A program made the translations under genes and the position numbers. From an uncultured Collinsella sp. (GTDB lineage: Bacteria; Actinomycetota; Coriobacteriia; Coriobacteriales; Coriobacteriaceae), in assembly GCA_900768435.1 (NCBI GenBank), contig CAAGCW010000004.1, positions 1 to 12,269 of the forward strand: a DNA stretch of 12,269 bases. The letters are read 5' to 3'. The notes below the pieces were generated by a model that worked only from the letters and a program-made list of their open reading frames with translations, did not search any database and was not told the DNA's origin. This document shows, piece by piece, positions 6,100 through 11,917 of this stretch. The stretch's first letter is position 1. Each line of letters opens with the position of its first letter.

Positions 6100-6133
6100 G
6101 GCTATCTAGTTTTGAATACTAGATAGCCGTACA
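6095..6133. repeat. 16-bp perfect inverted repeat upstream of degV
   Basis: TGTACGGCTATCTAGT (6095-6110) and ACTAGATAGCCGTACA (6118-6133) are exact reverse complements separated by TTTGAAT. There is no run of T on either side, so it does not look like a terminator. Its promoter-proximal arm overlaps the degV -35 position and contains the 15-base motif shared with the DUF1836 promoter (6100-6114). The most likely reading is an operator; a structured leader or a small mobile palindrome is possible. Confidence 0.6.
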
Positions 6134-6142
6134 AGATTAGAG

Positions 6143-6180
6143 ACAAAAGAATAGACCTCGCGACTTTAAGCCACGAGGTC
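6143..6180 (-). terminator. Terminator of the apt-NlpC/P60 transcript
   Basis: On the minus strand GACCTCG (plus 6174-6180) pairs with CGAGGTC (plus 6154-6160), extendable by one wobble pair, followed by a T-rich stretch TATTCTTTTG. It lies 26 bp beyond the stop codon of the NlpC/P60 gene. The stem is short but the position and tail fit. Confidence 0.65.
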
Positions 6181-6206
6181 CACATTCACACGCTGTGTAA
6201 GATGAC

Positions 6207-7334
6207 TTAGTAGCGCACGAAGATATAGTTGTTGTTCATGCCGGCGGCAACGGAGCTGATGATAACACCTGTGTTGTAGTCGGAAGCATGAATCATCTGA
6301 CCACCACCGATGTAAATGCCGGTGTGGTACGAGTTGACCACAACGTCACCGGGCTGCGGATCGGACACGCGGGTCCAACCCATGAAGGTGCCGGTGGTGC
6401 CCAGACGGCAGTAGCGGCCCGTAAGGCAGTAGCTCACAAAACCGGAGCAGTCAAAGCTGTTCGGGCCAATGCCGCCCCAGGAATAAGCGCAACCAAGCTT
6501 GCTGTATGCACGCGAGACAACAGAACCACCATCGACGGACTGGCTCGGAGCAGAAGGCGTCGGAGCCGGAGCAGGCGTGGGGGGCTGCGGCGTCGGAGCA
6601 GGTGTCGGCGTAGGAGCCGGAGTGTTGCCGCCCTGGTTGTTGTTATTGCTGGTCTGACCACCGTTGTTGGTGTTCTCGGTCGTACCGGCAGTCTCGTTGC
6701 TCACCGTGGCCTTCTCGGCAGTGCTGGCGTTGATGCCGGCCTGCAGCGCGGCGTTGGCCTCGGCCTCTGCGGCAAGCTCGGCCTGCAGCTGCGAATCCAG
6801 GGAGTTTACGACGTTCTGGGCTTCAGCCTGCTGGGCGTTAAGCTCGTCGACCTTCTTTTGCGTGGTGGCGACGTTCTTCTCCTGCTCGGCCTGCTTATCG
6901 GTGAGCTGCTGCTTAAGCTCCTTGACCTCTTGAATGGTCTGAGCTTGCTTGTCGGAAACTTTGCCGTAGTAGAACAAACGGTTGAGCATATCGCTCAGAT
7001 CATCGACACCCGTCAAAACCTGAAGCAGGCTCAGACCGCCGGTTTTGTACTCGCCGGCGACATAGGTCGAGAGCTTGGCCTGACCATCGGCGATCTCCTG
7101 CTGCTTTTGCGTGATCTCGCCGGCAGTCTGATCGAGCGCCTGCGTCTGCGTGGCAAGCTCATCGTAAATCTGCTGGGTTTGGGTGCCGATCTGCTCGAGT
7201 TTCGTACGAGCAGCGGCAAGGTCGGATGCGGTATCGGCGTAGGCAGGAGCCGCGAGGCCCAAGCCCAAAACACAAGCGAGGGTTGCCGTAGCAGCGCAGC
7301 GTGCCATGTTTTTGTGCGTGTTTGCTGTGCGCAT
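6207..7334 (-). CDS. Secreted NlpC/P60 peptidoglycan endopeptidase with coiled-coil N-domain
   Basis: 375 residues. A signal peptide with a hydrophobic core (about 15-31) ends with a likely cleavage at AYA-D (33/34). Residues about 35-210 are a Gln/Glu/Lys/Ala-rich coiled coil like those of PcsB, CwlO and RipC-type hydrolases. About 217-268 is an Asn/Gly- then Pro/Thr/Ala-rich flexible linker. The NlpC/P60 domain (about 270-375) holds the catalytic Cys296 in FDCSGF, His337 in YHTGIYIG and His349 in MIHAS. The family cleaves gamma-D-Glu to meso-DAP (or Lys) stem-peptide bonds, usually at the septum, and the coiled coil often couples it to FtsEX-like control; the latter is inferred. SD AAAGGA precedes the ATG. 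It is the last gene of the minus-strand run, 32 bp after apt. Confidence 0.93.
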   Translation of the reverse strand: MRTANTHKNMARCAATATLACVLGLGLAAPAYADTASDLAAARTKLEQIGTQTQQIYDELATQTQALDQTAGEITQKQQEIADGQAKLSTYVAGEYKTGGLSLLQVLTGVDDLSDMLNRLFYYGKVSDKQAQTIQEVKELKQQLTDKQAEQEKNVATTQKKVDELNAQQAEAQNVVNSLDSQLQAELAAEAEANAALQAGINASTAEKATVSNETAGTTENTNNGGQTSNNNNQGGNTPAPTPTPAPTPQPPTPAPAPTPSAPSQSVDGGSVVSRAYSKLGCAYSWGGIGPNSFDCSGFVSYCLTGRYCRLGTTGTFMGWTRVSDPQPGDVVVNSYHTGIYIGGGQMIHASDYNTGVIISSVAAGMNNNYIFVRY

Positions 7335-7366
7335 GTAGCTTCCTTTCCAGTAACTAAGGGTAACGG

Positions 7367-7897
7367 CTAGTCTACCGTCACCAGGCTAAAGAGCTCAACA
7401 TCGTCGTCAGTCGGCGTGAGCTTCTCGCGCGGGTTGAGAAACGCAAGCTCAAGTATACAACCGTAACCGATAAGCTTTGCGCCCATATCTCGCACCAGTT
7501 TACCTGTTGCCTCGACGGTTCCGCCCGTCGCGACCAAGTCGTCCAGAATCAACACGGTATCTTTAGAGCTGATAGCGTCGGCATGGATCTCAATTGAATC
7601 GGTGCCGTACTCGAGCTCATAGCTCTGGCTCACCGTCTTGCGGGGTAGCTTGCCCGGTTTACGTGCGGGAACAAAGCCGGCGCCAAGGGCTACAGCCACC
7701 GGTACGCCAACCATAAAGCCGCGAGCCTCGGGTCCCACGACCTTGGTGATTCCCATGCCGGCAAAGTGCTCGGCGAGGGAATCGGTCATGGCTTTGAGCG
7801 CCTCGGGATTGCCAAAGAGCGGCGTGATGTCTTTAAAGATGACTCCGGGCTCGGGATAGTCGGGGATGTCGACGATTTGAGATTCGAAGTCGTACAT
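7367..7897 (-). CDS. apt: Adenine phosphoribosyltransferase
   Basis: 176 residues, the typical APRT length. It joins adenine and PRPP to give AMP and pyrophosphate in purine salvage. Visible signatures: PDYPEPGVIFKDITPLF (12-28), the family N-terminal block; GPEARGF (55-61); PARKPGKLPRK (77-87), the flexible catalytic loop; and the PRPP loop VLILDDLVATGGT (115-127). A longer frame opens at a TTG at 7912, but SD GAAAGG lies 7 bases before the ATG at 7897, which I take as the start. It sits 40 bp after the MerR-type gene and 32 bp before the NlpC/P60 gene, all on the minus strand, so co-transcription is likely. Confidence 0.97.
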   Translation of the reverse strand: MYDFESQIVDIPDYPEPGVIFKDITPLFGNPEALKAMTDSLAEHFAGMGITKVVGPEARGFMVGVPVAVALGAGFVPARKPGKLPRKTVSQSYELEYGTDSIEIHADAISSKDTVLILDDLVATGGTVEATGKLVRDMGAKLIGYGCILELAFLNPREKLTPTDDDVELFSLVTVD

Positions 7898-7937
7898 TGC
7901 ATGACCTTTCAATGGGTTGCCGGATAAGCGGCGGCGG

Positions 7938-8816
7938 TTATTTGCCCGCCGTGGCGGTGCCGGAGTGCGAAGGGGCGACGACCTTGAGCGGCTTTACGAG
8001 AGAATCCTCGTGCGAAGCCGGCGTGGCTATCTCTTCGTTTTTGGCTTTGGTGGACTCGGAGCGAGTGATTTCCTCATCGAGTGCATCGATGTCGGCGTCC
8101 TCGACCACGGCATTGAGCGACTCAAAAACGCGGTTCTTGAGCAGCGCAGTGTGCACACCTTCCGTCAGGTCGTGAAGCTTCTTAAACGCACGCTCGAGCT
8201 TGGCGTCGCGCTCGTCATCGGAGGTATCCATTCCGAGCATGCTCACGAGCACCTGCTCAAACATCGAGGACTCGCGGTTGGCAGAAGACACGTACTGACG
8301 CAGGTTGCGCGGCTCGATATGGAAGCGTGACAGCTCGGAGCAGTAGCGGATGATCGGAAAATCGCGACCATCGACGAGTTCACGATTCTGCGGACTCTTG
8401 ATGATGCGAATGAGGTCGTTCTCGGCGAGCGAGCGGATAAACGAAATCTCGACGCCCAGCATATCGGGAATGGTCTCGATGGGATGCAGCTTTTGCTTAG
8501 TCTCCTTGGGCTCCGTCTTGAGCGGAACATCGGACAGCAAGCCCACCTCGTAGGCGAGCGTTGACAGGTCCGTGGCGTTTTCCAAGCGCTGCTTAATCAC
8601 GTTGAGCGGCATATAGCGAGTCTTCTGCAAGTGCAGGATGACCTCCAGACGATCAACGTCCTCCTTGGAGTACTGACGGTATCCCTTAGGCGTACGATGA
8701 GGGGTAATGAGCCCCTCATCCTCTAGAAATCTAATTTTTGAGTTCGAAAGATCGGGGTATGCGCCTCGAAGTAGGTTGACGACTTGGCCGATACTCAGAT
8801 AGTTGCGTTCGGCCAT
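7938..8816 (-). CDS. ftsR: MerR-family regulator, FtsR/Rv1828-like
   Basis: 292 residues. The winged helix-turn-helix covers about 6-80: LSIGQVVNLL, then SKIRFLEDEGLITPHRTPKGYRQYS, where the SKIRFLE-EGL-TP form is typical of the actinobacterial Rv1828/FtsR group. A second region (about 110-215; LGVEISFIRSLAENDLI, then RFHIEPRNLRQYVSSANRESSM) matches the group's C-terminal effector-like domain. The last 60 residues are charged and low in complexity. In Corynebacterium glutamicum FtsR activates ftsZ; whether that holds here is inference. The start is 3 bases after the stop of the FHA gene, so the two are translationally coupled, with the same order as garA-Rv1828 in M. tuberculosis. The SD is weak (GGTGAG), consistent with coupling. 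Confidence 0.88.
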   Translation of the reverse strand: MAERNYLSIGQVVNLLRGAYPDLSNSKIRFLEDEGLITPHRTPKGYRQYSKEDVDRLEVILHLQKTRYMPLNVIKQRLENATDLSTLAYEVGLLSDVPLKTEPKETKQKLHPIETIPDMLGVEISFIRSLAENDLIRIIKSPQNRELVDGRDFPIIRYCSELSRFHIEPRNLRQYVSSANRESSMFEQVLVSMLGMDTSDDERDAKLERAFKKLHDLTEGVHTALLKNRVFESLNAVVEDADIDALDEEITRSESTKAKNEEIATPASHEDSLVKPLKVVAPSHSGTATAGK

Positions 8817-8819
8817 GCC

Positions 8820-9254
8820 CTACTCACCGGTTTCGATGCGCTCCGGCGTGCTCTCGTGGTAGATGAGCGTAAACGTACCGATCTGGACGGAAGAACCGTC
8901 GTGCAGCGGGGCCGCGTTGACGATGGCACCGTCGACCCAGGTGCCATTGAGCGAACCCAGATCCTCGATGCGAGCGCCGAGGCCCTCGCGAATAATGCGC
9001 GCGTGGCTGCGCGAAACGGTCATGTCATTGAGGAAGATGCCGTTTGCAGGATCGCGGCCGATGGTGGTCACGTCGTCCTCGAGCTCAAAGGCGGCACCAG
9101 TCTGCGGACCCTTGACGATGGACAGAACGGGGGCGGTGATGCGCACGTTGGCCATGAGGTCGGGAACGGTGACGTCGCTTGAAGGCACGCGGAATACGCA
9201 GGTAGCGTCAGCAGTCTTATCATTCTGAGGCATATTATTAACCATGTTGTCCAT
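8820..9254 (-). CDS. garA: FHA-domain protein, GarA/OdhI-like
   Basis: About 144 residues. The short N-terminal tail carries DATCVFRV (16-23), resembling the phosphorylated ETTSVFR segment of GarA/OdhI. The FHA domain (about 43-132) has the phosphothreonine-binding set GR (66-67), S81 and H84 in VSRSHARI, and N103 in LGSLNGTWV. In mycobacteria and corynebacteria this protein switches between free and self-bound states when kinases PknB/PknG phosphorylate the tail, and controls 2-oxoglutarate metabolism enzymes; its target here is unknown. A longer frame opens at a TTG at 9287. I prefer the ATG at 9254 because SD AGGGG lies 5 bases upstream. The gene is coupled to the MerR gene (3-bp gap) and lies 66 bp downstream of the pgsA-like gene. 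Confidence 0.9.
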   Translation of the reverse strand: MDNMVNNMPQNDKTADATCVFRVPSSDVTVPDLMANVRITAPVLSIVKGPQTGAAFELEDDVTTIGRDPANGIFLNDMTVSRSHARIIREGLGARIEDLGSLNGTWVDGAIVNAAPLHDGSSVQIGTFTLIYHESTPERIETGE

Positions 9255-9320
9255 GACAACCCCTAACTTATCGCGGACGTGCCGCAAATAATGAACCGTA
9301 CGTAATCATACCCCAACGAA

Positions 9321-10025
9321 TCAGTCTTCGATTTCAGGGTTCAGAAAGTCGATGTCCTCGTCCTCGGGATGCGCGAGAGCCTGTTTAATGGCCACTCCGC
9401 CCTTAATGGAATAGATGACAGCCGTGAGCATGGAGAAGATCACGCCGCCGTACACAAAGAAGATGCCGAGGGGCACCGAGCTTCCGTTGAGGCCCGGGAA
9501 GGCCGTAAGGGTTGAAGGTAAAAGATGCAGGCCGTCAATAACGGGGAACCCGAGCAGCATGAGCGAGAAGCCGGTCATGAGCAGTGCAGTGGCAATCTTT
9601 CCGGGAAAGACGACATCGATGGGGCGACGGTGATAATGACGAACGATAAGCGTGCCGATGCCCAGATAGATGTCGCGGCCAATAATGAGCACGCAGACCC
9701 AGATGGGCAGCTCTCCGCGGACCACCAGCCCAAGTACGCCGGTGAACAGCAGCGCACGGTCGCAGATGGGATCCATGACCTTGCCGAGCCACGAGACCGT
9801 CTTGGTCATGCGGGCGATCTGACCGTCCATCCAGTCGGTAGAGGCGGCAACGGCGTAGATAACGATGGCGATGACGCGGTTGTTATCCGTCACAAACAGG
9901 TACAGAAATACCAGGGTGAGGATCAGGCGCGTAAAGGTGATGAAATTGGAGATCGTAAAGATCTTATTCGACGGGTAATCGGAAGTGCCGATAAGCTCCT
10001 TTTTGATCTTCTTTTTGATGCCCAC
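9321..10025 (-). CDS. pgsA: CDP-alcohol phosphatidyltransferase, PgsA-like
   Basis: About 234 residues from the GTG at 10025. The complete CDP-alcohol phosphotransferase signature DG-x2-AR-x8-G-x3-D-x3-D is present: DGQIAR, then G, D and D of LGKVMDPICDR (about 67-89). About six hydrophobic segments follow the family pattern, with an acidic C-terminal tail. The likely reaction is CDP-diacylglycerol plus glycerol-3-phosphate giving phosphatidylglycerophosphate at the membrane; inositol-phosphate or cardiolipin-type acceptors cannot be excluded. An ATG at 10115 gives 30 more residues but has no SD, whereas GGGGGAG lies 4 bases before the GTG, and a -10-like TATAGT lies between the two starts. 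It appears to lead the minus-strand run. Confidence 0.88.
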   Translation of the reverse strand: MGIKKKIKKELIGTSDYPSNKIFTISNFITFTRLILTLVFLYLFVTDNNRVIAIVIYAVAASTDWMDGQIARMTKTVSWLGKVMDPICDRALLFTGVLGLVVRGELPIWVCVLIIGRDIYLGIGTLIVRHYHRRPIDVVFPGKIATALLMTGFSLMLLGFPVIDGLHLLPSTLTAFPGLNGSSVPLGIFFVYGGVIFSMLTAVIYSIKGGVAIKQALAHPEDEDIDFLNPEIED

Positions 10026-10061
10026 AGGACTCCCCCGCTGGTTAACGACAAAACTTTCGAT

Positions 10062-10067
10062 ACTATA
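10062..10067 (-). promoter_or_regulatory. Possible -10 of the pgsA-garA-ftsR-apt run
   Basis: TATAGT on the minus strand lies about 37 bases upstream of the chosen GTG start. The -35 region 16-18 bases away (TGGATA or nearby) is a weak match. If used, transcription would begin near 10055, downstream of the alternative ATG at 10115, which supports the shorter protein. Confidence 0.35.
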
Positions 10068-10152
10068 CCCGTTCCGGCGATGTCTATCCAGCGTAAGCAT
10101 AGAGAGTCCAGACATGAGGAAGGCGCTTTTGGGCGGCGGTGGATTTCACATT

Positions 10153-10215
10153 CGTGTACATCAGCCTCCAAACATGCCGATAAAAGTCGGTTTTGGAGGG
10201 TGATGTACACGTTTT
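10153..10215 (+). repeat. Long imperfect hairpin with T tail
   Basis: CGTGTACATCAGCCTCCAAA (10153-10172) and its reverse complement at 10192-10211 match at 19 of 20 positions. The loop contains a second small stem, CCGA-TAAAAG-TCGG, and GTTTTG follows the right arm. It has the form of a rightward intrinsic terminator, yet no rightward gene precedes it within 5 kb. Alternatives are an operator between the divergent genes or a remnant at the edge of the acquired block. Confidence 0.55.
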
Positions 10216-10421
10216 GATTCGGTGATTACATCGATCGGGAAAGTTGTTGCCTTAAGCAAATTAATCATGATGTGCGGGTCGAGAAGGGTTGGCGCCAAAA
10301 GAACCCAACGGCCGTTATGGCTTCGTTAGAAACGCGCCCCACCATGGATGGTGAACCCGAAAGGTAAGGCGCACGGGCACGGTGACTCGGCCCGCGCTCC
10401 CGGAAGAGAAAGGATAAACCC

Positions 10422-11150
10422 ATGGGTTACATGCTCGAGACGCGTGGGCTCACCAAGCGCTTCGGCCGCGGCGACCAGGCGCAGGACGCCGTGGCCGATG
10501 TGAGCCTTCATATCCGCGAGGGCGAGGTGTACGGGCTGCTCGGTCCCAACGGCGCCGGCAAGTCGACAACGCTCAAGATGATCTGCGGGATGCTGCGGCC
10601 GACGGCCGGGGAGATCCTCTTTGCCGGGCACGCCTGGCGCCGCGAGGACCTCTACGCAATCGGCAGCCTCATCGAGGAGGCGCCGCTCTACCCCAACCTC
10701 ACCGCGCGCGAGAACCTGCGCGTGCGCACCACGCTGCTGGGCCTTCCCGAGAGCCGCATAGATGAGGTGCTCGCCGCCGTGGACCTCGCGGACACCGGGA
10801 AGAAGCGCGCCGGGCGCTTCTCGATGGGCATGCGGCAGCGCCTGGGGCTCGCGCTGGCGCTGATCGCCCGGCCACGCCTGCTCGTGCTCGACGAGCCCAC
10901 CAACGGCCTCGACCCCATCGGCATCGAGGAGCTGCGCGACCAGATCCGCGGCTTCGCGGCGGCGGGTACGACGGTGATCGTCTCGAGCCACATCCTCTCC
11001 GAGGTGCAGCAGATGGCGGACACCATCGGCATCATCTGCGGGGGGCGCCTCGCCTACGAGGATGCGCTTCGGCCCGGGCAGGACCTCGAGGAACTCTTCA
11101 TGAGCTTCTGTCGGGAAGGGCGACGAGCGCGCGGGGAGGTGGCGGCATGA
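10422..11150 (+). CDS. lanF: Lantibiotic-protection ABC transporter ATPase, LanF type
   Basis: 242 residues. ABC ATPase with Walker A GPNGAGKST (41-49), signature SMGMRQR (134-140), Walker B LLVLDEP (153-159), D-loop NGLD (161-164) and switch His190 in SSHILSE. Where most ABC ATPases have the Q-loop glutamine this one has SLIEEAPLYPNLTA (82-95), the glutamate 'E-loop' known for LanF proteins such as NukF and MutF. LanF powers LanE/LanG permeases that expel lantibiotics from the membrane. SD AAAGGA lies 7 bases before the ATG. The stop overlaps the lanE start by 4 bases (ATGA). Very GC-rich codons mark it off from the genes to its left. A bacitracin-type BcrA is the main alternative, less likely given the partners. 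Confidence 0.92.
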   Translation: MGYMLETRGLTKRFGRGDQAQDAVADVSLHIREGEVYGLLGPNGAGKSTTLKMICGMLRPTAGEILFAGHAWRREDLYAIGSLIEEAPLYPNLTARENLRVRTTLLGLPESRIDEVLAAVDLADTGKKRAGRFSMGMRQRLGLALALIARPRLLVLDEPTNGLDPIGIEELRDQIRGFAAAGTTVIVSSHILSEVQQMADTIGIICGGRLAYEDALRPGQDLEELFMSFCREGRRARGEVAA

Positions 11151-11917
11151 CGGGTGAGAAAGGCGGCCTGCTCGCGGCCCTGCGCGCCGAGGCCCTGAAG
11201 TCGCGCCACGCGGCACCGGTTCGCCTGGCCGTGCTCATGGCGCTGCCGATGCCGCTGCTCGGCGCGATGCCCTACCGGGGCGTGCAGATCTTCAGCGCGT
11301 GGAACTACTGGTACGCGCTCTTCCTGCCCGTGTGTCTCTCGCTCGTGGTGGCGTGCGTCGCGCGGGCGGATGCTCGCACGCGGATGCGGGGGCTTCTGGG
11401 CCTGGGCTTCCCGCTCGGGCGCGCCTGGTGGGCCAAGGCGCTCTGGTGCCTCGCGCTCTGCACGCTCTCGAACCTCGTGGTCTTCGGCATCTACCTCGCG
11501 GGATCGGCGTTCTCCTCGCAGGGTCTCACGGCCGCGGGCACGCTCACGATGCTCCTCTGCGCGCTCGCCAACACGGTGACCGCGGCGTGGATGATCCCTG
11601 CAGGGCTCTTCCTCACGGCGCGGCTCGGCATGCTCGCGGGCATCTTCTGCCCGCTCGCCGCGCAACTCTTAGGTGGGTTCGCCTGGTCGTTGGTGCCGCT
11701 GCCGCAGCTCTTTCCGCCGTCGGCGAACATGGTCATCCCCACGAGCTTCATTCCCGTGCTGCCGAGCGGCGAGCCACTCGCGGCGGACATGGCGCTCGGC
11801 GGGGCGCTCATGGCGGACGGCATGCTCACGCTGGCGGGCCTTGCGGTCTGCGCGCTCGTGTTCGCCGCGCTCACGGCGGCGGGCGCGGCCTGGTTCGCGC
11901 GCTCCGAGGAGAGGTGA
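11147..11917 (+). CDS. lanE: Lantibiotic-protection ABC transporter permease, LanE/MutE type
   Basis: 256 residues with about six hydrophobic segments (near 24-41, 52-71, 95-120, 128-155, 158-180 and 228-250). The N-terminal pattern, LRAEALKSRHA followed by a first membrane helix and then SAWNYWYALFLPVCLSL, is characteristic of the EpiE/MutE/SpaE permeases of lantibiotic self-protection and resistance. With LanG it should form the membrane half of the exporter. Its ATG overlaps the lanF stop by 4 bases and its own stop overlaps the next ATG by one base (TGATG), showing translational coupling. Substrate specificity cannot be read from sequence. Codons are strongly GC-rich like the rest of the block. 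Confidence 0.9.
   Translation: MTGEKGGLLAALRAEALKSRHAAPVRLAVLMALPMPLLGAMPYRGVQIFSAWNYWYALFLPVCLSLVVACVARADARTRMRGLLGLGFPLGRAWWAKALWCLALCTLSNLVVFGIYLAGSAFSSQGLTAAGTLTMLLCALANTVTAAWMIPAGLFLTARLGMLAGIFCPLAAQLLGGFAWSLVPLPQLFPPSANMVIPTSFIPVLPSGEPLAADMALGGALMADGMLTLAGLAVCALVFAALTAAGAAWFARSEER

Larger units (their letters stand above)
10026..10421. other. Intergenic boundary region before the LanFEG block
   Basis: 396 bp between divergent pgsA and lanF. It holds the possible pgsA promoter, a long hairpin (10153-10215), a short AT-richer stretch around 10216-10270, a 10-bp palindrome AACGGCCGTT (10307-10316) and a small repeat CACCAT-GG-ATGGTG (10340-10353). From about 10330 base composition rises to that of the lan genes. 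I see no strong promoter for lanF; TTGTTG near 10233-10238 with CATGAT 16 bases on is weak. Small open frames here encode nothing recognisable, and none resembles a lantibiotic precursor. Confidence 0.5.

Noticed and set aside
6288..7370. 360-codon plus-strand open frame opposite the NlpC/P60 gene
   Set aside because: It is an antisense shadow: low-complexity Leu/Arg/Gly reading, no family resemblance, and the minus strand has signal peptide, catalytic triad and SD.
9255..9287. TTG start extending the FHA protein by 11 residues
   Set aside because: The added residues lack conservation clues and the SD AGGGG fits the ATG at 9254.
10026..10115. ATG start at 10115 extending the PgsA-like protein by 30 residues
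   Set aside because: There is no SD before it, a -10-like sequence lies downstream of it, and the added stretch is not part of the family fold.
10268..10330. Small peptide gene that might be a lantibiotic precursor before lanF
   Set aside because: The frame is about 20 codons, Arg-rich, lacks a Ser/Thr/Cys-rich core and has no SD.
10326..11216. 296-codon minus-strand open frame opposite lanF
   Set aside because: High GC makes stop codons rare; the plus strand encodes a complete ABC ATPase with all motifs, and the antisense protein is Arg/Ala/Gly-rich without domains.
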